Positions 11,636 through 21,689 of a stretch of DNA of 64,000 nucleotides are shown piece by piece; the first letter of the stretch is position 1, and each line of letters opens with the position of its first letter. The DNA is taken from the NCBI GenBank assembly GCA_014904845.1, contig MU119298.1:122612-186611 (forward strand). Reading direction: 5' to 3'. This stretch comes from Acephala macrosclerotiorum. Taxonomy: Eukaryota > Ascomycota > Leotiomycetes > Helotiales > Mollisiaceae. A program made the translations under genes and the position numbers. The notes beneath the pieces are model-generated. The model worked only from the letters and a program-made list of their open reading frames with translations. It searched no databases and was not told where the DNA came from.

Positions 11636-12505
11636 ATGTCATCATGGAGCACAGTCCCTTCGAAAGCGCTGAAACTGCCAACATCTTTCACAGTCTCGAT
11701 CCCAGAGGAGCAGTTATCCGACATCTATAAACTCCTTGAACTTCAAAGATCCCTCCTGTAACCTATGAAAACGCACAGGAAGACCGCAAGTATGGCATCA
11801 CTCATCAATGGATAACTAAAGCAAAGGAATACTAGCTGAAAACATTCAAATGGTGCGTCCTAACTCGGACACCGCCCGAATAAGACGTGCAGGGCTTCGA
11901 GCTAGTGAGATACCAGGCGAGAGTGTGAGAAACATATGAATAGCTTTCCACACTTCAAAATTCCTGTCGAAGACGGCATATCGAACACAACGTTTGAACT
12001 CCACTTCGTTGCGCTCTTCTCCTCACGTGCCGATGCCATTCCGATCCTATTGCTTCACGGTTGGCCTGGTAGCTTCCTCGAATTCCTGCCAATTTTATTG
12101 CTTGCCAAGTCCCAATACACACCGGAGACGTTGCCTTATCACTTGATCATCCCTTCCCTTCCCGGCTATGCGTTCTCATCTCCGCCCCCCTTGGATCGTG
12201 ATTTTCGAATCGAAGACATCGCACGTGTTATGAATCATTTGATGCTAGACCTTGGCTTTGGAAGTGGTTACGTCGCGCAAGGAGGAGAGATTGGGAGTAA
12301 AATCGCCCGCGTCATCGCTACCGAGTATGAAGCTTGCGAAGCTGTGCATCATAGACTACTCCTTTCATGAAACCTCCCTTCTCCTGTTCACGGCTTTCTA
12401 GTAAACTTCGGCGTCATGCCTGAACCGTCCAATGCCGACCCATCAAAGTATACCGTTCTCGAGAAGATCGGTCTCGAGCAAAGTGCGTGGTTCAAGAGCT
12501 CCTAA
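11636..12505 (+). pseudogene. Epoxide hydrolase (microsomal-type, EHN plus alpha/beta hydrolase), broken
   Basis: Remnant of a two-domain epoxide hydrolase. The N-terminal domain begins MSSWSTVPSKALKLPTSFTV and contains SIPEEQLSDIYKLLEL. A one-base loss near 11741-11745 breaks the frame before IPPVTYENAQEDRKYGITHQW. A TAG at 11833-11835 replaces the Trp expected in KEY(W)LKTFKW. A good 64-bp intron (11853-11916) leads into RECEKHMNSFPHFKIPVED and the oxyanion motif LLLHGWPGSF. The nucleophile motif reads GGEIGS, so the catalytic Asp is Glu (12287-12289). After EAVH comes a 51-bp intron-like insert (12351-12401) starting AT instead of GT, then LNFGVMPEPSN...KIGLEQSAWF and a stop, with the remaining third absent. 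The three frame lesions, the lost nucleophile and the lost C-terminus mean it is not functional. It lies just upstream of another broken catabolic gene in the same orientation. Confidence 0.85.
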
Positions 12506-12830
12506 TATCTGGAAATGTTTCTTCTCAGCCTCTGTGTAGCAAGTCTAGTTGCCCTGAATTTCACTCTACATCCATTTGCTCGTCATTTTTCTTCCACTGC
12601 GGGAATGGCTTGAGCAATGGAGTGCAGAAGCTGTCGTGTACAATGAACCATAGCTACGCAACCCAATGTGATGTTGGTCCCGAGTCTAAGCTTTGGAGAT
12701 GATGATTCTGGCTTGAGTATATAGGGAATAATGTTTCTCGACTATGGGACATTAAACGTTCTTTGTTTGCAGACGCGTGTCTACTTCGCATTCTTTACTC
12801 TATCTTTTCAATTGACACTCTTTCGCCAAC

Positions 12831-14197
12831 ATGCGTCGATCAATCGCAGCACTTGCTGCCACCTCAAGCTCTGTAGCCTCCGCGGCTAATGCCACTCTTG
12901 CTAGTGTCTGCACGGCATCGTACGCCAAAGCGGCTCTGCCTGCAGATGACTCTATTCTCGGTATCACCATTGATGCTTCATCAGTCTCCGCGGCTCCGAG
13001 TTACAACCACTCCGTCTCTGGCGAGACCTTCTATCCCGACGCTGCGTTCGACTACTGTAACGTTACTTTCTCCTATAGTCACAACGGCCGAGATGACAAA
13101 GTGAACCTCGAATATTGGTTGCCCAGCCCATCAGCATACCAGAACTGTTACCTCGCAACGGGTGGGTTCGCTTATGCCATCAATGGAGGGGTGTCCAACC
13201 TGGCTGGTGGTGTCTCATATGGCGCTGTGTCTGGCATGACTGATGGTGGTTTTGGAAGCTTCGCTACCGAGTTCGACACTGTGTTTCTCCTCGAAAATGG
13301 AACCATCAACTGGGAAGCCGTATATATGTTCGGCTACCAGGCTATCGGTGAGCAGACCATGATTGGAAAAGCTTTCACGAGCGACTTCTTCAATACGGGT
13401 GAGAAGGTGTACACTTACTATCAAGGATGCTCGGAGGGTGGACATGCGGGTTGGCAGCAAGCTCAGAGATATGGACGGTATCATCGCCGGTTCTCCTGCA
13501 TTCCGTTATGGTCAGGTATGTCAACCCCACCCCTGAGATGCGCGGCTTAGCATTCTAGCGTTGGCAAAGAACGTTTACTAACTCTGAATTCAGCAACAAA
13601 CTAATCATCCTTATTCTAACGTCGTTGAGCAGACATTGGATTACTACCCAACAGCTTGTGCACTTGAGCTGATTGTCAATAAAACTATCTCGAACTGCGA
13701 TGCGCTCGACGGTAAGTCCGATGGTGTCGTCGCCCGTACCGACCTTTGCATGCTCAATTACAACATTACCTCAACTATCGGTCTTCCGTACTCTTGTGCT
13801 GCAAGCGGTAGCACTGGTATCGGCTTGAGCTATGGCAAACACAAGAGACAATCAGGATCTAGTTCAACGACTCCACCAGTTCTCTCCAGGACTGGTATCG
13901 ACTCTACCTTATCCCCGGCGCTGCGCATTGTGCTGCTAATAGCGAGCAACCGAATGGTCCTTTCCCGCAGACTAATTTCGCGGTTATGATTGATTGGGTG
14001 GAGAATGGGGTGGTGCCCGAGACGTTGAATGCGACGCATATGGCGGGCGTGAATGAGGGGCAAATGCGCAGATTTGTGCTTAGCCGAGCAGACCGCTCTG
14101 TAGTGGGAATGGGACGGTGATGGATTTTGTGTTTGATCAGGCGTCTTATGATACTTGGGTCTACGATTTTGATGCTTATAAGCTGCCTTTATATTAG
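12831..14197 (+). pseudogene. Tannase/feruloyl esterase family, broken
   Basis: Remnant of a secreted tannase/feruloyl esterase (plant phenolic ester breakdown). It starts MRRSIAALAATSSSVASA (signal peptide) and runs well to the nucleophile motif YYQGCSEGGHAGW. Near 13471 about 11 bases are missing, so QRYG is out of frame with DGIIAGSPAFRYGQ. A normal intron follows (13516-13593, branch TACTAAC), then QQTNHPYSNVVEQTLDYYP. Around 13835-13865 a large part of the catalytic domain is missing and the frame shifts to LQDWYRLYLIPGAAHC, which keeps the catalytic His motif, and FAVMIDWVENGVVP. Near 14060 a further frame slip leads to NAQICA, a TAG at 14081-14083 where the family has Trp, then SGNGTVMDFVF and the normal C-terminus DAYKLPLY. 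The TGG-to-TAG change fits C-to-T on the opposite strand in a CpA context. Clearly non-functional. Confidence 0.88.
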
Positions 14198-15215
14198 GTG
14201 TATATTAAAACACGGGTTGGGCTAAGCTGGTAGGTGTGCGTTCGGGAAGCTGGCGGATCAATTGCACTTGCGAATTTAATTGCATAACTGTACGTATGAG
14301 TATGGCACCGCATAAAAAGTTAGTTGGATTGCGTAGAAAGTAAATAAGATTAAGCGCGTTGACCGCAACTCCCACGACTGACACCATAGTGATCATAGCA
14401 TCGAGGAGTCTTTTCACCTGCTACCTTGTGTGGGATGCTATTCTGAGCAGCGTCGCGCGGCATACGCCCTCGTGGAAGATATCCCAATAACCTAACATTT
14501 GATTCGAAAGCTAGCAAGGGAGCTATATTAAAGTGACAATCCATGTATAGGTCTATCAGCAGAATGGCCAAGCTAGACCTGGATATTGCCTGGTCTCCTC
14601 GTGGTCACCATCCATTCCTCGACTGTGTGCGAAAGCCAATCCCTCAACAATTCTTGGAACATGTATCTGTCAGACCCCATTCCCAACTCCAAACGATCTG
14701 CGAAGGTTCCGGAGCACCGATGTGCGACGCAGTCTCGCATATTGATCGAGTTGACAGGATTTCGCGCAAAGGACGTTCGAGTAGGTTATGCTGTAGCTAC
14801 CGTGAGCAGATACTCCTACCACGACGCTATATACAAGCCCCGCAGCTTCTGGCTTCCATCTCGAAGACTTGCAAGCAGTGCCAAATCGTAGTCTGTTGTG
14901 ATCCCCAGCCATTTTATTGATGAGGTCGGGGATTGAAGCGGAAAACGCACGAGCCTCGCGGCCGCAAGAAGGAACGTCCCGCCAAAAGATGATGCAACAA
15001 TCTCTTCTTCTTTCGCACCACGACTTCAATGTGAACCGGATGACATCAACATGTATCGGAAGATATTTCTAGTTCAAATCACAACATTCTCGTTACTATC
15101 GAAATACAAATGCATGAAACTGCCAGGCTGCAGCTCGCAAGCCTCGACCGCAAAATGTTTTCGATTTCGACCACTTCAAGAAAGTCTGCACTTGTCATCT
15201 CCCTCTCAACGGCCC
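14198..15215. other. Intergenic region, no gene recognised
   Basis: Open frames on both strands (for example 15029-14670 minus) overlap each other and carry no motif I recognise. The region may hold further gene remnants. Confidence 0.35.
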
Positions 15216-16250
15216 TCATACAGTTGAACTGTTTCCGTTTGAAGTAATGAAAACGACTTGAACTGCGGCAAAGCTAATCCTGATTAGCGAATTTTCTGTG
15301 GTATCTTTATATGAAACCCTCGGATGGAAAGACCTACGTTGAGGAAGCCACGAAGACTTCCACTCTCCTTGCGTCCGAGAAGACCGCCAAAGCCAACGAA
15401 AATACCGCGGTAAAAACGACTATCAACCCAAGTCTGACCAAAACATGTCTCACAAAATACAATCCCACAATCGAGCCTATTGGCAGTATCGATGCCACAA
15501 CCGTCCCTAGGACATCCACAACTCCTGAAATATGTCCCTCGTCATATTCACAGATTCCGGATTCTGGGTCTTGAGGGACCGGTTTGCGAAAGCGTTTGCC
15601 TAGAATTCTGTGGAAGAACGGAATGAAGGAATCAGTGAGCCAACGAGAGAAGGGATCGCTGCTCACTCGGCTCTGGAGAGCAATAAGGTCGTTCGTTTGT
15701 CCGAGAGCCCATGCATGTCGGTCTCGACCTCTGAGGGGGAAGTCACCCATTGTAGGGCGCTCGGACCAGCTGCGTAGGAATTCGAGGTCGTAGGGTTTTG
15801 GTCTACCGTGACCCATCAAGCGTGCGACTTGAGATAGTTCTTTGTCTGTTTTCCTCTGTTAGCTTTGATCATTGTATAGGTTAGTGTGTAGCCGAGAACA
15901 TATGTGATGCTCCTGATGCTTGTCCGTCGCCGTATCATGCGGGGACATTTGGTAACAGACGAGTTCGTACTGTACTCCTTCAAAGCCTTCCGAATCTGCA
16001 GAACTTTCTTCCACTGCTTCTTCTCATTGTCACGCCGGGAACGGGCTAGAGACCACCAGTCTTTGCTGTAGTATGAGCGGTCCGGTTCGGCCTTATCAGC
16101 CTGTACCAGATCATTGAGGTCTTTCTCGAGATGAGTTAGTTTTGCTTGCATGTAAAGGAGATTCTGGAAGTTGAGTCTCCCGAATCTCCTTAGAATCGCA
16201 AGCTCGCCGTGGTTGCCCATTAGGTGGGCAATTTTGGCGTAACCTTCCAT
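15216..16250 (-). CDS. DUF6594-domain membrane protein
   Basis: Fungal accessory protein of the DUF6594 family; function unknown. Three exons (16250-15971, 15845-15338, 15279-15216) join in frame to 283 aa. The first starts MEGYAKIAHLMGNHGELAIL and contains NFQNLLYMQAKLTHLEKDL, the usual start of the domain. The second carries DLEFLRSWSERPTMGDFPL and SSDPFSRWLTDSFIPFFHR, the family signatures. Three C-terminal hydrophobic segments follow (GTVVASILPIGSIVGLYFV, LGLIVVFTAVFSLALAVF, ISFAAVQVVFIT), the last supplied by the small final exon, which is missed if the frame is read unspliced. The introns are 125 bp (branch CTAAC) and 58 bp (branch CTAAT). All signature segments are in place and the gene looks intact. 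Confidence 0.85.
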
Positions 16251-17039
16251 TCAGGAGGTGCCGTGAAACGGGCAAAAACAAAACTGTCAACTGTACATTG
16301 AGACGGTATCACTGAGAACAGTGAGAAGGTATGGAGGCCAATTCCTGAGGTTGAAAACGACCAGGCAGAGCCAAGTTTCGTGATTTTTAGCAGATGAGCA
16401 AGCTTGCTTCTTTCCTTCGAGCCCTATTCTAGGCCGAGTACCATAGACGCACCGGTGACCCAACACAGTTCTCTTGCGCAACTGTTCATCGACCACATGT
16501 AGGCACACGCCGGTGTGATGCGCAGCATGCCGCTTTTCCTTCGCGTTCAGCCTTGCTGTCAAACTGTCTGGTTGCCTCGCCACGTAGGACGACGAGAGAA
16601 GGGGTTCTGCTTATGCGTTCTCGACGTGGCTGAGAGACATCCAAGGGCCATACACCCTGTCCAAAGCCTTGTGTCTTTGAATGAGGCTCTGCCCTGGGCT
16701 GCGCCCAGAACATCGGGCTTTCATGTGACACCACAGACAGACTGGGGACGTGAACGTGCATTCTTATCAGGTATGAAACTGCAAGCGAGAATTGATTTGT
16801 TAAGACATTTGCTAGCTGGGTAAGGCGTACGAGGCAGAGAGTCGGTGAAGGATTCAATCTGCTTTTGTAAGTTTTCGTCCTCAATTAGCGCGACCGCTGG
16901 TTTTGAGTCGAGGCTCCCAACACCTAGGTATTAATAAGTATGTCTCCTCCAGGTCTGGCCTCCATAAGACATTGGAATCAAGGTCTGTGTCAGTTACAAC
17001 CGTTAGCATTCTCGCTAAATCGAAACTCTTGCTGGAATT
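16251..17039. other. Divergent intergenic region
   Basis: Lies between the DUF6594 gene (minus) and the retropepsin-like gene (plus). Overlapping frames on both strands have no recognisable motif. I treat it as promoter sequence for both genes. Confidence 0.4.
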
Positions 17040-18156
17040 ATGGCGAGCTCTGGAGATGGTGGGTACAGGCCGTATCGGCCTCCACGCGATCAACCCACGC
17101 CGCAAGGAAATGCTCCGAACAGCACCTATAACCTAGGAGTGTATAATCTTGCCAATTCCGTTCAGCCCTCGTTGGGGAATTCAAACTCTTTCGGCCCATA
17201 CAGCACTCAATTTGGCCCTCCTCAGGTCCCGGGTTCTTACGGATATCCAGCCGGCGCATATGGCCAAGCAGGACAGGACTACCGGTACGAGGCTACGCCT
17301 CAACTAACTTCTCAGTATCCGCGAGAACCCAGTCAAAACTTTTCAAGCTATGGTGCAAACACGAGTCCCGTCCCTGCCACCAGCCAAGGTGAGGGAAGCG
17401 GTCCTGAATACCAATCAGTTGAGAGAGGTGGAACAGGTTCAACGGTGCGTATCCAAACTTCAATTGTTGGTCGGCTATAAATGAGGTATAACACCAAATC
17501 TTAACGGCGCACTAATTGCATTCTCTAGCCGCAATTCACTTCTATTGAAATGTGTGCAGAAAACGGTAGCACCAACCCGTGGAAAGTTTTCAAAGCGACT
17601 CGAGACACTGCAACTACACTGAACTGGATTACTCGCAAGACTGTCAAACGACTGCATTTGAAAATCACGGGGGGATTAATTCAAGAGTGCGAAACGTTCA
17701 ATGGACAAATACTAAAATCCACCGAAATGGTGACGGCAACTTGGGCTGTTTCTGGCGGACCAAAGTCATATGTCAACGAATTCTCGATCGTGGATGAGGG
17801 TCCATTTGATGTTCTTTTCGGGAACAATTTTTTGAGCGCCCACTCGAAAATCTTGGACGGAGTAGCAGATCCCGCCTGCGTATTGGCGCAGGGGAAAGTT
17901 AAGGTGCGCCAGAAACCCCCAGTCTAGTGGTTATGGTAAAACGGTCAAACTCGTACTGACGACTTTTGCGTAGCGAACGGAGAAGAAAGATATCGAGGAG
18001 AAGCGGGAAAGCGTCGAAGAGGAGTCTGCACGGCTTGAGGACAATCGGACGCGAGAGGAGAGCAACGGATCCAGCAAAGCTTCCAGTTCAAGTCATCGGA
18101 AATCGGGCAATGGTTCAAAGAGTGGTTCGAGGAGGAAGGATGGGAAAAAGAAATAA
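17040..18156 (+). CDS. Protein with degenerate retropepsin-like domain and basic tail
   Basis: Three exons (17040-17444, 17529-17903, 17974-18156), all phase 0, give 320 aa. Residues 1-135 are low-complexity, rich in Gly, Pro, Tyr, Gln and Ser (YRPYRPPRDQPTPQGN), and likely disordered. Residues about 140-255 resemble the retropepsin-like fold of fungal retroelement-derived proteins: RDTATTLNWITRKTVKRL stands where DTG(A/S)xxNxI is expected (D161-T-A instead of D-T-G), and a later strand reads FDVLFGNNFL, like the usual DVLLGxxFL. Residues 260-320 form a charged, probably coiled tail (IEEKRESVEEESARLEDNRTREE) ending in Ser/Gly/Lys-rich sequence (GSRRKDGKKK). The introns have good splice sites (GTGCGT...CTCTAG; GTGCGC...GCGTAG with branch TACTGAC). 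If intron 2 is retained, a TAG at 17925 ends the protein early. Catalysis is doubtful because the Gly of DTG is missing. Probably a domesticated retroelement protease module. Confidence 0.65.
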
Positions 18157-18166
18157 AAGTGCTTGA

Positions 18167-18520
18167 ATTACCAAGGCGGAAGGAATATCTGTTATTGTAA
18201 GGAATGATGCCGAGAATGTAGTGCAACGCGAGGTATTTCAGAGCGACTCGTAGCCACAATGAAAGAGAGAGGAAGAATCAATTGATGTAACTGTTAAAGG
18301 GAAGGCAGATCGTGCATCCCAAGAAACCCGCATCGCGCCCGTATTGCAAAACACTGCGACAGATCCTCTCTCACCCAAGACCTGGTATTTGCACGGAAGC
18401 GATTGTCGAGTGGCTGCTACTACCGCACAGCCTCGCATTGAACCCGAAGCTGTGGATCTGGGTTCTGTACTTCGTAGACTTCAAGCTGGAAGGACAACAC
18501 TGAGAAAATCTGCGGCTTAA
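18167..18520 (+). pseudogene. Broken reading frame with two internal stops
   Basis: From 18167 to a TAA at 18518 one frame of about 117 codons is interrupted only by TAG (18251) and TGA (18260), three codons apart. It reads AEGISVIVRNDAENVVQREV before them and EEESIDVTVKGKADRASQ, then IEPEAVDLGSVLRRLQAG, after them. The composition is protein-like. Both stops can be explained by C/G to T/A transitions (CAG or TGG to TAG; CGA or TGG to TGA). It starts 11 bp after the retropepsin-like gene in another frame, so it may be a former continuation of that gene or a separate fragment. Family not recognised. Confidence 0.35.
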
Positions 18521-20188
18521 TGGCACCCTGGCTTACTAAGAGGAGCAGGAGTCAGGAATAACACTGAAGCAGAACTTCAGAACAGTTGTAATTTTAGAAC
18601 GTAGGATCCTTTGCCCATACCTTAGCTCCAATCTTATTACCAAGATTATGAAATTACACTCTTACACTTGGGTGTGGGCGGATTGCAGAGAGGGAGGGGG
18701 GGGGATTTGACCGCTTCCCCATTCGGCATTCTGCCATAACTACCCGCATTCGAAACTACGACTTATATTCTGATCGCAACCACAGACTTAAAATTTGAAT
18801 AAATTGCTTGAATTTGAAACATATAATAGAATTAATTAAGCACTATTTGTGCATCTATTTTTAAGTGATTTGGATTAATAAAAGCTGCGCAATTAATTTG
18901 ATTTATTCGGTCGCGAGTTTTGATGTTCCTATGCAAAAAAGCACTAAACCCAAAGTGAATTATTTTAATTGAGCTAAACCTAATTCGAATTATTTTGAAT
19001 CACGTTTGGAGGGAAGGGGAGGGGGGCCCACACCACAAGTTCAAGAGCGTAATCTCATAAGATTACGCTCTTGATAATAAGATTGCCTCAGCTTCCAGAT
19101 CGGTGATCTCTTGATACGGAATATCTCCATCTCCAGCTCTGGGATCCCCGTTTCAAGGATAGGCCACGAATTAGCGAATCACATCCGCTTGGGTGAACCT
19201 TCAATGTCTCACCCATCTGTAGACCTTCCAGCTTCCAATCAAAACATCAAAGCGAACAACTCGCGCATCCCTCTATTGGCTGACGCTAAGATGGGTCAGA
19301 AAATCATTACAAGTACGATCAATAATGTGACCTAAATACGAAGTGCAGGAATAGCCGAATATTTGCGAATGAAAGTCCAGCAGATGCAGAACTATTGCAC
19401 AGTCGATTACCAGCGAATGTCAAAAGATAGAGCAAAACAGCGTTCCCACCCTGAAGGCATTAATTAGAAGTACTTCGTATTTTATGGGAAAGTAGAGTCG
19501 TCCACTGGCCAACACTCCGGCTGATCCGAGACTCTCAACGGCTTTCAATACCCGTTCGTGGCAGTCAGGAAAGCACTTTAACGTTGCAGTAACTTCAAAA
19601 TCAAGGCATATTGATCAATGCGGACGCTGAACCCTGGGCGAAGCGTTGGCAAGTGAACCTTTCAAGGGATCTTATAAGTCACTCCGATGTTCCAGCCATG
19701 AAGGACTGACAATTCCTTGCGCATAGTGCATTCTCTCGCATTGAAATTCTGCGCGCGTGTGATGTTCTGTAGTGAAGTTTAGGGAAACGAAAGCAAGGGA
19801 GATCAACATCGAAGCAAACGTCGCAAACCAAAACCGATACTGCAATCTGCCCTTTCCAGAGAAAGACGATTGCATTGCGAGAGAAGTATGAAGTAGGAAT
19901 TCCATCTTTGAATAGGAGTGTAAGTGGCTACTTGTAGCGCTCAAGTGGCTGACTTGGTTCAGGTCTGGAGTTAGGTACCCGTTACCTTGGGCCATGCGAC
20001 GAGAATAAGTTTCTCGCTCCTTCATGACACCCTTTTTTGCCATCAACTTGTCCAAAAATTCTTCGCTCGAACTTGATAATTACGTTCAGAGCCATATTTC
20101 ATTTTCCAGATTCTGTCTTTCAAATGATTCCAGCCTCATCGACCTTGCCCTTTACTCTGCCTTGATTGGCGCCCTCTTTTCAGCCGCC
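18521..20188. other. Intergenic region with A+T-rich stretch bounded by G tracts
   Basis: 18,750-19,000 is A+T-rich and lies between two G-rich tracts (about 18,690-18,711 and 19,008-19,026). A 127-residue minus-strand frame (20055-19672) has one hydrophobic segment (FWFATFASMLISLAFVSL) but no family I recognise; I would give it 0.2. Confidence 0.35.
19042..19073. repeat. Perfect 14-bp inverted repeat (hairpin)
   Basis: Arms CAAGAGCGTAATCT (19042-19055) and its exact complement (19060-19073) surround a CATA loop. The strand is uncertain, and no gene ends nearby to make it a terminator. Confidence 0.8.
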
Positions 20189-21689
20189 ATGCCTCCAGTG
20201 GTCGCCCCTGCGTCCAAACCGCAGCTGTCGATTAAGGCCACGTTCTCGAACGATAGAATATCGCACATGCTGGGCGATGGTGCAGATGGTTTCACCCAGG
20301 AAAGACGTCTCAGCTCGTCCGTTCACGAGCTGAGACGTGAGCAGCCGGTATTAGTTCGTGCCCAACGTGCCAATTCAACGTCGTCGCACGTTCGGCCGAA
20401 GGAGAACATATCCCAAAGACAGGAGAACAAGTCACAGACCCAAGAGAACGAGCTGCAGATACAGGAGACCACCAAATCGCAGACACGAGAGATCACCAAA
20501 TTGCAGACACAAGAGACAACCAGATCACAGACGCAGGAGACCACCGTATCGCAGACACACGAGCAAGACGTCTCGGAATTCCCTACAAATGGATCTCTAC
20601 ACCTAGCACACCGCAAGGTAAACTCGTGGAAAGCATCGACCATTACGACTGACTCCCCTCTGCTCTCACCCTCGGCTTCAAGAGGGTTTGGGAACGAAAG
20701 TGCTCGCGATGAGTCCTCCGTTTGTTGCATGCCCAATGCTAAGGAATGCAATGACTGACAATTATACAGGATGACTATTCATCAAGAGCTTCTTCGCATT
20801 CGGCGAGGACTATGCAGAATTTCAGACATGAACCACCGCAAGTTGTCCAAGAGGTCGAGCGGAAGATCCGTCAACTGCTTCCCCTCGTCGTTATGGGCTG
20901 TCATGGAGGATCCGTCTGGATTACGGGGCTACGTCCGCAAGGAGCCCGTATCGCCAAGTGGGAAGGTGACAAGAATGCTGTCTCGAAGGTATTCCTCGCC
21001 CGTAACTGCTGGGAAGCTCGACATGGAAGAATCGACTTGATGGTCTGCCTGGATAAGGACGTAAAAGAGATGGAATTTATCGCCGTTGAGAATTGCGGGG
21101 CCGAACTTCTCCTCGGACCAGATAAAGACGCTTTCAGAGTCTTTAAGGGAGTGTCATGGCCCATGACCCCTCCCAGTACACCAGGTATGCTGCATTATCC
21201 TGCGAAATCCCAACCATTTCTTGATGGAGCTGGACTTGAACGAGCTCAACTGATTCGGCAATAGATCCTCCTCTTGTCGGCCATCCGCAAGCTTCACATG
21301 TGGCAGACGATTCTCCTACTCCACGACAAGCTATTCGCACCGAAGACCCCTTGTCTCGCTCGAGGCCTTTCGGTTGGCAACCCGTGGATACGGAAACCAA
21401 GATAGTGATCTCACAGTCGAGCACTCCTCAGAGTATACTGTCCGAAAACGCGTTGCGAAACAAACAGCCCCCAAATGAAGACCCATCCGCGAAAGAGTCT
21501 ACAGATCGAACTCAAAGGAAGTTGATGCTGGCTGGTGGGTGCTTTGTTGGGATCTTGATGGGTCTCGCCCCAGTCTTTGCTCTATGCGTCTTGAAGCTGC
21601 CCGAGGTCATCCGAGCTCTCTCGCAATTCGACGTACCCGTGCGCATTGTTATATTGGTGGAATACGGTCGAATTCGCGAAGCGGGGTAG
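20189..21689 (+). CDS. Single-pass membrane protein with Q/T/E octad repeats, function unknown
   Basis: Three exons (20189-20719, 20770-21184, 21265-21689) give 456 aa from Met 20189 (MPPVVAPASKPQLSIK); an in-frame Met at 20024 is less likely. Residues 75-125 consist of about seven eight-residue units of the type SQTQETTx (SQTREITK, LQTQETTR, SQTQETTV). A compact middle part (GSVWITGLRPQGARIAKWEG, then GRIDLMVCLDKDVKEMEFI) looks like a folded domain that I cannot place. A Ser/Pro-rich linker leads to one C-terminal membrane helix (about 402-425, LMLAGGCFVGILMGLAPVFA). The introns are 50 bp (branch CTGAC) and 80 bp (branch CTGAT); both carry in-frame stops or frame changes if retained, which supports splicing. 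It is the last of the accessory group at 15-22 kb. Confidence 0.6.
20305..20338. repeat. Perfect 14-bp inverted repeat inside coding sequence
   Basis: ACGTCTCAGCTCGT (20305-20318) and its exact complement (20325-20338) flank a 6-base loop. It lies in exon 1 of the octad-repeat protein, shortly before the repeats, and encodes RRLSSSVHELRRE. Confidence 0.8.
20411..20566 (+). repeat. Diverged 24-bp tandem repeat encoding octads
   Basis: About six to seven copies of a unit like CAGACACARGAGACCACC. The protein unit is SQTQETTx. One unit is seven residues long. The copies differ mostly by single bases. Confidence 0.75.
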
